Assembly (NCBI GenBank): GCA_023055355.1
Contig: JALJCS010000001.1
Coordinates: 93,729,381-93,793,380 of the forward strand
DNA from: Agelaius tricolor
Lineage: Eukaryota > Chordata > Aves > Passeriformes > Icteridae
Direction: 5' to 3'
Length of the DNA stretch: 64,000 bases
The position numbers and the translations under genes were made by a program. The notes under the pieces were generated by a model. That model was not told the origin of the DNA and did not search any database. It saw only the letters and a program-made list of their open reading frames with translations. This document shows, piece after piece, positions 27,156 through 40,700 of the stretch. Every line of letters starts with the position of its first letter. Position 1 is the stretch's first letter.

Positions 27156-28559
27156 TTTTTATTACACCTCTGACACTTAGGAAGGCCATTGGACAAAACA
27201 ATCTTTAACCAAAACTTCTCAAACAATAAAATGAAAAAAAACATAGGCAATTCTGTAATAAACTAGTAGGCTGATTAACAGCAGGGAATGGAAAACAAGT
27301 CTATCACCTTTTTAGCCTGAGACAAACAGCTAAACAGGTGCCAATTTGAACTGACCCACATTAGCAGAGCACAAACCTTAGTCTCCCTGTTACTACTTAA
27401 CCAAAACTGAGGCTTCTAATCCACTCCTGTCTGCGTTTTCAGCTGACACAACCAAGGTCTGAGCTTTCTGACCTACAAGTCTGGAATTCATGGACTGCAG
27501 ATGGCACAGCCAAAGCTGCTGGGACAGGCTCAAACCTACTGCCAGCTTTGGAGGCACAGAATGAGTTTCCCCAAAGCAAAGGGATCTGTCATAACTGATT
27601 TGCATGTCAAGAATGATGACAAGCAGATCCTTTATGGTTTCCAGACTGCAAAGAGCCAAAGATTAAGACACTTTGATTCTGGTTTCTATCAAGGAGAAGC
27701 AAAGCAAAGAAGAAGACAACATTAACAGGCAACTGTGACAAGGGAAAGAACAGAGAACAGTCGTCCACTAATGTTGAACAAAATGTGTGACCTTCGCATA
27801 TCAAGAGTGGTAAGAGGAGCTGTCCTGCTACACAACCCCCCTCTGACACTGTCCCTGTACCTTTACCTGCTTTCTCTGGAGTAAAAGATGAAAACAAATA
27901 AAACCCACAACACCCTTTTTCCAAAAAAACAATGAAACAAAAAACCACCACACAAAACCCCAGAATTTTTTAGTCTCACCTCCTTTCCAATTGATTTCAA
28001 ATCACAATAAAAGACCAGATATTAGAGAAAATCAACAAAGACCTAAAGTATGAGGCATTACAACTGTAAGTATAATTGCAATGGATAAAAATGTAGGAAA
28101 ATTAAGAGAAGTATTAGAAATGTATTTGCTGCCCAATGTCTACCTGAAACCAAATGATTAATGCTTAATCAAATAAATTATCAAACCACGTACTCAAGTA
28201 TAGTATGTTGTAGACAGTTGCCATGCTGTCTACTCAGCTCTTTAAAAATGCATACTCTGCATTTGAATATTGACTTCTAATAAGGAGAAAAGCTCAACAA
28301 AAGAAACATAAGTTCATTTTACATAGCCCCTTTAAATCTGTTCTCTCCTAAACAATCAGTCCAACTGTGCTTCTACCTGGCTGCTTCTTTTACCAACTCC
28401 TTAGTATTAGCAATATATAGCTTGAAGAAAATCCTAATGAGAGCTCAAAGGAAGGGGAAGCAACAACAATTTGGAGCACAGAGAGTAGCTGGGCTGTATT
28501 TTTGACAGTGCAAATGCAGAAGCGGGAGATGATGCTAACAGCAGCATGGATGAGGGAAG

Positions 28560-28870
28560 GGAGAGAGGACAGGCCCTAGTACAGATCCCTGCAGTCCTTG
28601 CTTGTCACTGGCCTCCAGGAGGAATACTGTGCTCTACCCACTAACCATGACTATGCAAGCACTCAAGCAGTATTTTACCTACCCAGCTGAGCACTGGACC
28701 AGAGCTGTTCATTGGATACAGGAGTATTCTGAGAGTATCAAGAGTTTTCTTCCAGTCAAGTGTCCATTCACTGCTCATCCCTTGTCCACAGATCCAGACA
28801 TTCATCACAGACTTAGCCTTAGCAAGGCCATGCTAACTTTTCCTTATCTCATTAACACATTCAGAAATCA
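28560..28870 (-). mobile_element. CR1 LINE fragment (internal ORF2 part, antisense to plus strand)
   Basis: On the plus strand, gtacagatccctgcagtcct, then tcactggcctccagg near 28605, cagtattttacctaccca near 28668 and tccagtcaagtgtcca near 28755 follow the order of the complement of CR1 ORF2. The cognate consensus segments are 'actggcctccag', 'ccagtttttaacccagc' and 'actgaagtccaggt'. The orientation is therefore minus. It is heavily mutated and its ends are approximate. It is followed about 280 bp later by a CR1 fragment in the opposite orientation. Confidence 0.55.
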
Positions 28871-29144
28871 TATGAAACATTCAGTTTGGGTGAAGTTTTA
28901 TCAAAAGCAGCTTAAAAGCATTTACTGATAACTCTTTCACGAAATACGTAACATTTTCTTAAATTTGATCACAAGATGCAACCAAGAGCTCACTGAATCA
29001 GAAGACATGCACCTGTGAGCAGTCTGAGTGCTGTCAGTAAGATGACCCACAGCTGGGAGCACTCCAGCAATCTCAATACACATTTTCAAATCCACATTCT
29101 ACATCATTATTTAGAAAATTCTACTGTTTTCTTCTTCAGCAAAT

Positions 29145-29755
29145 CTGCAGTTGCATCTGAATAATGGGGTAGACTGTATACCCTTAGTAGAGTTGCAGAT
29201 GACACCAATCTGTGAGGAGCAGCTGATTGGCCAAAGCAGCTGTGCTGCCATCTGGAGAGACCTGGACAGGCCGACAGGAACCTCGTGCAGTTCAAAAAAG
29301 GGAAGCACCTGCCCTTGGGGAGGAACAACTCCAGGCACCTGTGCACACCAGGGGCTGCACAGCTGGAAAGCAGCCTGGCAAGAAAGGGAGATGGATGTCC
29401 TGATGGACACCACATTGACCATGAGCCAGAAATGTGCCCCTGCACCAAAGAAGGCAAATGGTATCCTGGGCCGCATTTGGAGGAGAGCTGACCATACAAG
29501 GGATGTGATGCTGCCCCTCTGCTCAGCATTGGTGAGGCCACAGCTGGAATGGTGCATCCAGTTCTGCACTCCTCAGTAAGACAGGCATGGACATACTGGA
29601 GAGTCCAACAGAGGGCCACAGAGATAATTAAGGGACTGGATGAGAGGAGTGGGATGAGGGGTCCTCATTGATATAACTACAAACCCAAAGGGAGGGTGCA
29701 AACAAGACTGAGCCAGGCTCTTTGCAGTGATGCCCAGAGGCAGAGTTTCTGTTGT
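29145..29755 (+). mobile_element. CR1 LINE ORF2 fragment
   Basis: Plus-strand CR1 pol sequence. It contains gcagatgacaccaatctgtg (the 'FADDTK' region), tctggagagacctggacagg, cccttggggaggaacaactc, ccatgagccagaaatgtgcc, gaaggcaaatggtatcctgg (protein KKANGILG) and a PLCSALVRPQLEWC protein segment. A 142-codon open frame survives at 29151-29579 but carries many substitutions and lacks the catalytic reverse-transcriptase core. It is cut off near 29755, before the usual CR1 3' UTR. It is antisense to BCKDHB within intron 8 and not functional. Confidence 0.92.
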
Positions 29756-32700
29756 TATGCTGATGTTGCATTCTGAAATCCACATCAGGACAGATTTTTT
29801 CCCCAATTGTATGTATGGCAGAAACAGTTCATAAAGAACTAATGTGACCACAGCAGGGAAGCACATATGAAACATCTTGCTGAGAAATGTTAACACAACC
29901 ATAAAATTTACTGACTCAACATACCAGGATTTTAATATTCCAGTATGTATCATTTTACACTATAAACGCCAAAAATAATTCCAAAATACTAATGTGGATT
30001 CTTCCTGCATAGCACCAAGAACAATGCTGTGGTGTAAAGATGGTGGTGCAGAGAGAAAGAAAAATGAAAACAAGCACAGGAATAATGCAAAGTAACGTGG
30101 AAAATTTTTTAAGTTGCAGTCAAAACCAAATGGGGTTGCTACAGGACTAGACAGAACATCCTAAGAAACAATGAAGAGATGATAATAAAACAGTTATGGC
30201 TTTTATATCCTACACAACATAGTCAGCATATGACTGAGATGATCAACATAGAAATTTATAAGCTTCCTGCAAAGCCAAGAACCAAAGAGAGATCCCTCGT
30301 GTGTAGAGTAGCATATGAAGAGTAGCAGAAAATTCCTCTCCAAAGAACTTGCAATTTAAATAGCTGAGACTGTGAAAAGAGAAATGAGGTATGACACATG
30401 GCAGGGTGCACCTCAGTACAGTTTGAGTTGCTTGATATAATTTTTAATAGAAGAGGGTTAAAGTACACTAAAAGGACTAATATTCTACCAAGTAGTGACT
30501 AACTCTCCAATGCCTTTCAGTAAACTTACTCTTGTAATACAACACTGCTACAAACTCTCTTGTAATACTTTTGTAACATCATTCTACATACCCTAAAACA
30601 GATAATTGCTGAGAAAACAACAGGTGATAATAATGGTCATGGATTGTGGGGAAAATGAAGAAAATTGATGTTTTGTGCAGATGGACACTCCTGCTTAACT
30701 TAAAAGTATTTAAGAACACATTAGTCAACTTCATTAAGAGATGGGCAAAGAAAAAGTACTTCTGGAATGCAACAGCATGCCTTTTTGATATCCATAAGAC
30801 AAATTGCTACATACAAACTAGACTGAATTGGTTAGGGATGTAAACTGATTCAGTATTCAAAAGTAAATTTAAAAATAAAACCCATCTGGCTCATTCTTAT
30901 AACTTCAGATACACTATAGTTATTTAATTGCATTATTTTCCTCCACCTCTTCACATCTCATTTACTTTCTGGCACTGGAAGCTCTCCTTAATAGTGACAA
31001 TTAATAATTTTAATATACATTTGGTGCAAGAGTATGTTTATTTCTGAGGATTCCACGTACAATCTGCTAACACTACTGAAATAAGTAGCATGAATGTTAA
31101 AAAAACTTCTTTTAACCAAATACCTCTAGATTTCCCAGTCATTGTGCTCTAGCAATAATTATGAGCAGATTCCTTAAATAGACATTTGAAGTATAATGGC
31201 AACTAAACTCAATGAAAATATTAATGAGTCCACTGTATTGGTAACTCATGACTCCTCAGTACTTTGAACTACATTTGCCTACTTAATCACAATTAAATAT
31301 ATCTATTCAAATAATCCTTCTTTGTGTATAGCCTACAACATAACATTTAACAGCACAGGTTTCAGAAAACAGGAACTTTTGCAGCAGCTTCCAACCTTCA
31401 CCAGTGTTAATAAAACACTTGGGTAGACTTATCCCTCCCTCACCCTCTACACCATTTAATTCCCTGTTTATGGGAGCAAAATTAGAAAGTCTCAGGAAAT
31501 ACAGATGAACAATACCGCACCAAAGAGATCCTTTTCATCCCAAAAATCTACATGGACACATTATAAGACACCCTTCAAGTCTGTGAGGCATCACCACATT
31601 CAGCTGACATTCCATGGAGAAAAGTCCTTTTCTGAGTTTTAATTAATTGTTAAACATACTAATTAGTGCCTTCATAAATTAACTTGCTTCTTCAGTTTTT
31701 CTATATTCATGTTCAAATCCAGCACTTATTTTAGGCCTTAAATGTTGTAAGTCTGTTAATAAATTAAAATTTGAGATTAGCTAGCCCTCCTCTTGCCTTT
31801 CAGAAATTACATGCATATTGTTTATTAATATTCTCAGGTTTTGAAAATTTCATCTGTCCCTCAAATTCCTGGAATAATCAAGCTGACATAGTACATATTC
31901 TTTTCGCCATAATACTTTTTTTAAAAAAATTAAATCCAAGCTTTCAAGTCTGAGTGCTTTTTGAGGTTCCTCCAAGATAACCTTTAAGGAAAGACTGCAG
32001 TCTTCTGCAACCAAAAAGGTAGGGAAAACACCCACATTCCATTAGATGAAAGTCCCAAAATCTTAGAGGGATCTACCCCAGGACTATGAAGGTACCTAAA
32101 CCCCGAAATACTTAGAGCCTCTAGCTACCTTTATTTATCTCCTTTCTTCACAACCACCACCATTCTCTCTGTTCAGTACCCCTGCTCTTCCAGGTGCTCT
32201 GATTCTCAAGTAGAGTCACATCAAAAAGTCAGACAGTGAAACCAAGTTATAAAACAAGAGGATGAACAGTGCCTCAGACATTCTTTTATTCTTGAAAAAC
32301 AGATGGGATCCTGGGCAATTCTTAAAGGCCCTCCATGGACAATCCAGGGCTTTTTAAGATCCATAAATTCTCTATTAATCCAAATATTGTACTATACTTT
32401 TTGTATAGAATATATTTTATATGTTTTCTCTATACCAGATAGAGAACTTCCCCAGCTAATCTGGAGGATCCAAGAAAGGGCCAGCTAATTCACTCCATAC
32501 TCACACCCCAACAGACACACAATAACAATGTCTTGGAACAAATCTTGGCAGTACTCATCCAGAAGCAAAACAACATCCTGCCAGATATGACCCACATAAT
32601 AAGTCTCCTCAGAATAATTTTACTGAAGCTAACTATAGGTTTGGAGAACTTGAAAGAAGCCAAGAACTGTTCTTAAAAGAAAAGAGAAAAATAGAATCAG

Positions 32701-34494
32701 GTCACCAATAAAATAACTAAAACAGACTGAAATTTCATTGCTGAAGATAACAATACTTTCATTTCCCCCCACTGAATTGGTTAGTAGCTTTTAACACAAT
32801 TCAAATAACCCTGTAAGACAAATAGTTAGAGTGTCCCAGCAAAAGACCTGCTCTGGTCCAAAGAGAAAGATTAAAATAAAAGTGATGTTTCTTAAATTTG
32901 TACGTGAAGAGGAAGACTGTAAGAATATAAGAACCTGAAGGCAATACAGACAGAAGAAAATTAAAAGCACAGGAATGTCAATGAAGAATGGCAAGGAAAA
33001 AGAGAAGGCCATAGCAAAAGAGATGCCAAGTTCTGGAAAGAAAATATCTGGATTCTGAAAGGTATGGAGAAAGGAAATGAGAAAAGTACTGGCAATACCA
33101 CTTGTGGCATACCCCTCGTTTTTCACTCTGGCTCATACTGGGAATTATAGCATGACCTGGACAGCAGCAAGACTTTGTTTCACCAAACCTTCCAAAGAAG
33201 CAGGAGCTTCAGAATCTCTGCATCCAGCATCTGCTCAATTCTTATTTCCTAAATTACTTTCAATTCTGATAGTACAAATTCATAAAGTTCATCACAGACA
33301 CCTGAATTCATTTCACTGCAGATGTTGAACCCACTTAGGCTTTATTGGACTTAGTATCTGAATAACTAACATGGACAATAGGGGAAAGCACAAGACAATA
33401 TAAGGGAAGGATCTGAGCAAAATAGTCACTAAATAATTAAATAAAAATATGAAGCAGACCAGGATGATCAAATAAAGGTCTGAAAATGAGAGCTGAGCCA
33501 CCTCTGCCCCTTTTAAAAACAACCATTAGCAGGTGAAGGGATAGATATAACTAACTGAATAACAGATTGTTACAGAATTTTATGCCAATTATCTTACAAA
33601 TCTATGCTTTAAAAATTACAGTATCCCTTGGTTATGTTCTTCTTAATATATTTTTTCTGTATTACTTCCCATTTATTTTTCTAAAGCAACAACCAATTCA
33701 CCTTCTCCTTTCACTCTTTCAGCATCATATTTGGTCCTATTCTCTCTTCTATCTTTTGTGCTCTCTTCATTCAAACTATCTCAGCAATCCTCATGTCATT
33801 TCTTCTACAATCTCCATTTTTTTTCTATCAGTTACACTCTCTCCCTATCTGGCCGACTTCAACTTACAGAAGAAGGAATAGCCATTTTCAAGATATGCAT
33901 TAATTTTCAGCCTGTCAGCCAAGAAAATGAGGATCCCACAACCTGAGCTCATTTTTCTGTCCATTTGTCAGTGTCCTGATAGACATTTTGCAGCCAAATG
34001 CAAGTCTTAAAAATATTAAGTTCCTGAAAGCTTTGTAAAAATCAGTCTGTCTGAGGAAGATTAGTACTCCTACTAACTTCATAACCTCATGAAAGCCAAG
34101 CTGCACTTAACACTATCTCTCCCACAGCTCTTTATTGGTAAGCACCAATAAATTGTCCCTGTCACTTTTTGTCTAGCCATCCATTTTAGAAAGGAGCTGA
34201 GCATCTTAATGTAGTTAAATGGAGAACATGGAGTGATGGAAGGCAGGAAATATGGGACATAAATTCATAGAAAAACAGTTTCACTCCTCATGTAGTAATC
34301 ATTTTTCATTATTTATCATAATGTTGTTATCCAAAGTAAAGAAATAAATTAATTTCTGTGTCTTCACAGCTTTGCATGAGAAGGGAAAATATGGTAAGGC
34401 CAAATGCAAAACCCATGGAACACATATCTGAGAGTTCTCTAGGGGTTTTTTTCAGGCTTCCATTTCATGGAACAGTCTTACTATGCCAATAGAA

Positions 34495-34531
34495 TTTCTA
34501 AATCATCAACACAGAGTTGATGATTTAGAAA
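34495..34531. repeat. Perfect inverted repeat: 16-bp stem, 5-base loop
   Basis: Left arm tttctaaatcatcaac (34495-34510), loop acaga, right arm gttgatgatttagaaa (34516-34531). All 16 pairs are perfect and the next pair outwards fails. No pyrimidine-rich terminator, protein-binding motif or transposon end is recognisable around it. Confidence 0.97.
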
Positions 34532-37500
34532 CTCAGTAATTTGCCCATAATTTCTTCATTTAAATTTCCATGAAAATACCATTAAACAATAGCTGTTTTC
34601 TATTTAAGCAATAACTCTGTTGATTTTATAACAATTAATTTGACCTTTTTGATGTCTGTCACTCAAGCTTCTAATTTGGATATAACTTCTCTTTCCCCAG
34701 AAGAGGGACTACAGCTGCAGTGCTTGGGATAAAGGTAAAACAATACTTCTCAATATCAACTGAAAAAGATCACATGATGACTCAAGTCTATATAAATTTG
34801 CAGGTTTTATTATTCCTGTTTTCTGGACCAATTGTATGTAACAAAATGTCTGTATCATATAAAAAAAAGGTTAATATTCAGCAATCTTTTCTTTAATAGA
34901 TAGACTTGAATTTTAGAAACTCTGATTCTATTTTCTGGCAAATGCCACTATTATAATCTTCCAGCATGTTCCATATGTCTTTCATATCCAAGCTAAAATT
35001 AATAAAAAGATTAGATTACGCTAAAATAAGAACTTCTAATGCTCAAAAACATTACTGTGGTGAATCATATGCTGTTTAGGGCTACTTGTACTCAACCAAA
35101 GTCATCCTCCAATTATTCATTTCCATAAAGTTTAATGGTCTTCCAGCTACTGAGAGCAACAATAAGCCAATGACATTTGATGGGTTAGCACAGGACAATG
35201 AAACATTAGCACACACAAAAACTGTCACAAAATGTATGCATTTGCCACTGACCTCAATGGAAATCTCTTTAGTGACAAACACCAAAATCAAGCCTCATAT
35301 TTGAGACAGGTATTTCTTGACACATAACTGAGCTTCATTTAATCATTACATCAAAACTTTTAACATGCTGGTCCAAGAATCACTAATTATAGTAATTCTA
35401 AAATGTAGACAAAAGAAATTCTATGTATAGACCAAGAAATACATTTTATTTTTAAATAGCCTCTCCTGGTGAGCTGAAAAAACTGTGAAAGTAATCTGGG
35501 AAAAACAGCCTGATATAAATTTTTTTCATTGATCACTGATCACCATAGCATTAAAATGAGACAGCAGCATGAGAAAATTATCAGAAATAAGAGTTTGGAA
35601 ATATTCCTTATCTCTTTGGTATATACTCCTAAAAGAATTAACTGTTTAGGTTCTTCTGTTCAACATGATACACAGGCACTGGCATTTTTCACTTAGATCA
35701 GCAGCTTAAAAGACGTTGAACTCGTTAAATGTTTATCAACTAAAAGACAGCAGTCATCTTTGTACATGACAGAAAAAATAATCAAAGCCTGTAATTCATT
35801 CACTGCAGAGTTCTGACTATTGCTGAATAATAGCCTTTGTTCCCTTCTGTCTGCTTATTTCATATTCCTTGCATATCTGAGACAGTCTTTCCTCTAAGCA
35901 GTTTGAAATGTCACAGTCTTAAACTATGTGTCACATGAATATTTTTCACCCAAATTGCTAAGGCAGTTTTTATGTTTTTTGCCAGAAGGAATACAGACAG
36001 AAAAATCATGAAGTTGCTGTAAGAACCATACAAGGCACAAATGAGACCTTCCTGTCTTGAAGCTTTAATTTCCAAATGCAATATTATTGAATAACACTCA
36101 TTTCCAGTCTGGAATTAATGCTGCATCACTGTAATCACTGAAATGCCTGTAGAGATCTCCTCATTTACATCCTCTACATATGCAGGGCCAGAGAGAGAAG
36201 GCATTAAACACAGATCTATGGAAATACCAAGGAGCTTTGTACATCTCAGAGCAGGACAATGAAAGAAGCATAACCAAGCTTGTCAACAGAGCAAAACTAT
36301 ATTTACCAGAATGTCAATTCATTTTGGGAAAGCAGTAATTAGCAGAGCTGTAGTTTTGTAAAGGATCTCTAAAAACCTTGGTTTTGCTAGAGGAAGGGCC
36401 AGAGGGAAGACCAATTACCCAGCACTGTAGGTAGCAAACAACATGTGGTTGTTTACTATTTTTCTCCATTTTTTTTTTTACTCTGAGCAACATTTGCTTA
36501 CAGAAAAGCATTTGCTACACACCACTTCTCACAGAAGCTCAGCAACTTACTGCCCCATAAATTCTGTGTGCTCTGATATTCTTTAGAGGTCTATTTGCAA
36601 AAAGCTTTTCAGAAGCCAGTTTATCACAGCTTCTGGAGTTCTCAGGTAAAATTTTCTTCAGTGGAATGCAATCATTTTAGAGAAAGAACTGTTGCTTAGT
36701 CTTTGTTGTCACTTGGTTTTCTTCAAGGGGAATTGGTTAAGCAAAAGTTTAACAGTTAGAATGCTATATTTAGAAAATTGAAAGAGGGAACTAAGGGAAA
36801 CTTGAAGAAAATGAGAAAAAAGACCTAAAACTTTAAAAGTTAGTGGAAGCTCTAAATAATTCATCAGACAATCATAATTATCTCATGCAACACTGGAAAA
36901 ATGAAAGATTAATACAAAATTTATAAAAGGGAAGACCACAGCATAAAGAAATTGAGCAATTTCATAAATATCTTGAAGGATCTGTAAGGCACTTGACTAA
37001 TGCAAATCCCAATTTCTTCCTCAATACTTCCACGTTTCTAATGATGTTTACTTATGAAACCATTGAGCCTCTAAATTATGGAATTTTAGATTGCTCAGAG
37101 TTTCTTACTTGTTTAAAGATCAGCACTTCTGTATTGCCAAAAAATATTTTATTCCTTTAGAACACAGATGGTGAAAGCTCAAAACTTCATCACATCAGCA
37201 GCTTCCTCTGTACTTTGCTGAATCATCAGATCCTCAATTGTGTCAGTTCTGATATTACTTTAGGTGATAATGAAATAAATACTGAATTAATACAGGAGAG
37301 AGGGGGAAGGTGAGTCTTCTACAAACCTTTATTTTGACTTTTTCCCAACAAAAAAAAAGGTAAAAAAAGGTATTTTATTCTAGTGTGATACACGTCAGAA
37401 AATTTATGCTGATGACTTGAGCAAAACAAGTTACAATTATACTAAATATGTGAGAACTACTGATGTCACAGAGAAAAAAAAATATATAGCTAAATTTATC

Positions 37501-37694
37501 TTTTCTATTAAGCAAATCCCAGTGTGCTACTAAGTAATTTCTGAAACAAGAAAGGGTCCATATATTAGCTTTTCAATTACCCCAAGTAATTGCCTTAGAA
37601 AATCTCTACACTTTGAAACACTTCAGTATTGCATCTATGCAATTACATATAACAGCCAAAATTTTTCAAGTTTAACTTCAACATAGATACATCA

Positions 37695-37748
37695 ATCTTG
37701 ATGATACTTAGATGTCTAGATCATCAAGATGATACTTTAAATCTAGAC
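37695..37748. repeat. Compound short inverted/direct repeat
   Basis: An 11-bp inverted pair has arms at 37695-37705 (atcttgatgat) and 37720-37730 (atcatcaagat). It overlaps a direct repeat of atc-aagatgatactt type (37695-37709 and 37722-37736) and a 7-bp inverted pair gtctaga/tctagac (37714-37720 and 37742-37748). It is local sequence play within intron 8 with no recognised function. Confidence 0.8.
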
Positions 37749-40700
37749 ACATACATACCCAGTAACATATGCATTAACTATTTCAAATATATTTTGATTG
37801 TCCAGTAGAAAGGACAATTTACAAGTGACTATGCAGACAGATCACTCTGAAAGATTCATTTTCTTTCACTGGAAAATAAAACTGTATTACCACAAACTGC
37901 TGACAGTGTTTTAAGATCCAAAAATCACATCTTTCCCTAGCCAATCTATTATTTAAAACATCACTGAGCTTTTAGCCCAAAACATGACAGTATCAAGACA
38001 ATTTTCTAATGTCAGCAAAACACCATAGCTGGTAATCAGAAATTAATTGTTTCAATGGGCTTGTTAAAGTGCAACATTTTTTCCCATCATATTGCAAATG
38101 GTTCCATACTAACATGTGAAAACTAGGTCCCACTGCTGAGCTTAATAACCCAAATTTTTTTCCCCTCAACACCATTGTCCCTGTAAGAAAAAGCAGATAG
38201 AAAACACACATCTTCTAAATTTAATTTTAAAATTGAAATTTTTAAGAGAAATGCTTTAAAACTTTGAAAAAGTTTTAACAAATCAATGTTTCCCTTTATT
38301 ACTAAAGTAACGTACCAGTTTAATGGCAAATAAAAAATAGATGCCACTTGCTCTTTAAACTCAAAACTGATTCCCCTTTTGCAGCAAAGCCATATATGTC
38401 CTTCTTCCTTAAGAAATCTGTAAGCTTCCAAACACAGCACTGTTGTAAATTTCAAAGTCTAGGGAGCATGTCAAAAAAGGCACCACAAGTGCCAGATGTG
38501 ATAATATAGTACAGATTGGTACTTACTGGTAATGTGTTGACCACATACCAAAAGAGTGATTTTACAGTTTTGTCATGTGCAGATCACGGAACTTATTAAA
38601 ACTGGCAATATGGGGGTTCTCAGCTGGACAGAGAAATTAGAATGCACATTTATAGCACAATCATTATACAGTAACCAAGTGGTATTAAATTACCACTTCC
38701 TCTTTTTCTCATCTAGAAAATTTGATTAGCATTCTCTGTAAACTTTTGTTAAGTCTTAAGCTACAAGACACAAACCAAAGCACAGTTCCAATTTACAGCA
38801 CGCTTCACTGCTGATCCAAGTAATGTGACTACAGTTTAAACAGAATACTGCTTAGGCAAGTTAATAAATACCTCACATATGAATCAAATGGAAAAAATGA
38901 ATTAATTGCATAATCTTAAACTTATATCATGGCAAGCATTCATTATGCTGACAGCTTCCTCAGTAGGCTGAATGAACAATTCCCCTCACACCACACATTT
39001 GAAAAAATTTTGAAGATTATTCTTATGTTTAACATAGTTATTTTAGATTGCTTCAGATTAAGACCTTCCAGTACTTTATTAATTTCTGACTGCTTTTCTT
39101 ATATGTTATTCTTCATATTCTCTCATCAATGAGATGAAAAATCAGTCTGAACTAGTTCCCCCTAAAGACTTTTTATAACTTTATGAATAAAATCTCTTAT
39201 TTTCAATTAAATAAATTGGCAAAATAACTATATAATGCCAGCTCACAAGATACTAGGTTGATTAATGGCAAAAGCATTTGCAGAATAATCACACAAGTAG
39301 AAAAGTAGGGAAGAACAATGTCAAGATAGTAAAGGAAATTTATTTTGTACTAATATTCACAAAAAGCAGAGAATACCCAATTTCCCAGCAGATTTAGCAC
39401 TGTAGTGAGATTCATTATGCAGTAAGTAAAATCATACCACTTGCAGTACTACAGATGGGTAGTTCTTAGTCAAGTCATGGGTACAAGAACAGGACATGAA
39501 TCAAGCAAATGACAACATTCCAGCACTGCCAGTGGAATCTCCTGCTTTTTCTCAGATGTCACTGGTCCATCCTGCATTTCCTACCACTAAGGCTAGGTTT
39601 TTTCCATTCTTCTCAAAGTAACAATGATGTATACATGCCACAGCTCAAAACACTTCCTTTCTCTTGGCTACTCATTTTAACTAGTTTGTACTTCAAGTAC
39701 AAAGACTAGAAACTGTTGTAACACATCTCTGTGAACCAAAAGGGTACCTGAAGAACAGAGCAACAAAAGCACTAGTAAATGTTGCAACAGTCATTCCTCC
39801 TGCTCTTTGTGTCTGGGAGAGACTAAGACAACCCCTGTAATCAGATACTTCTTTTCCTTTTTTTTCCCTTTGTGCCTAGAAGAATCAAGGTGAGTAACAG
39901 CAAAGCTTTTTTTCAGCACAGAAAACAGAATATGCTCAGATGCCAGTAAAAAACAGGTGCAAAGATCTCCAGAGATCTTAAAGGGCTGATATTAAATGTA
40001 AATTAGATGAGCATCTTCCAAGAGATGAAGCCACATGGTGTCACAGCATTATTAATCATTTGCTGTATCCACCATACAAACACCAACAATCTAAATGTAA
40101 TTTAGCCAGGAGCAAAATTTCAAGCAGAAGAGACTAAGAGTAAAAGTTAGTCTCTGTCCCTTGAAATTGTCATGTGTTGTCTGAAAAAGAATACCCTGCA
40201 CAACAGGCAGCTTTTGAGTTCTGTAGGGTTAGATCTATATAACAATTGAACAGAAATCACAGATGAGAGGGAAAAGCTGCTAAAGTACACTGCTAAAATG
40301 TAGTATCACAGAAAAATATAATTAATTATTTTGTTTTATATTTTCCTTTTATGTTAAAGTTCTCAAGAACTTTGAAACATACAAAGTTTAGGATTCTCAA
40401 AACTGCACATCAAGTGAAACAATTTCTGCAGTAACAGCTTTACACATCAAAAGCATATTTTGCAAACAAAAACCTAAGAAAATTAAATTAGTCTAATTTG
40501 TTTCTGGAGAGAAAAAAAAATGCAGACATGTTTTTTTTTCCATGTTAAACCACTATATAACTATGTAATAACTAAATACATGCATCTCATTCTAGGACAT
40601 TTTCTGTGACATTACAAAACAATTTTTTTGTTTTCTATATCCACATGCAAAAATAAAATGTCCACCGAGCCCAGGCAAATTTTGTCTATTCTATCATATT

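Noticed and set aside
29107..29619. 170-codon minus-strand open frame
   Set aside because: It is the antisense shadow of the plus-strand CR1 fragment at 29145-29755.
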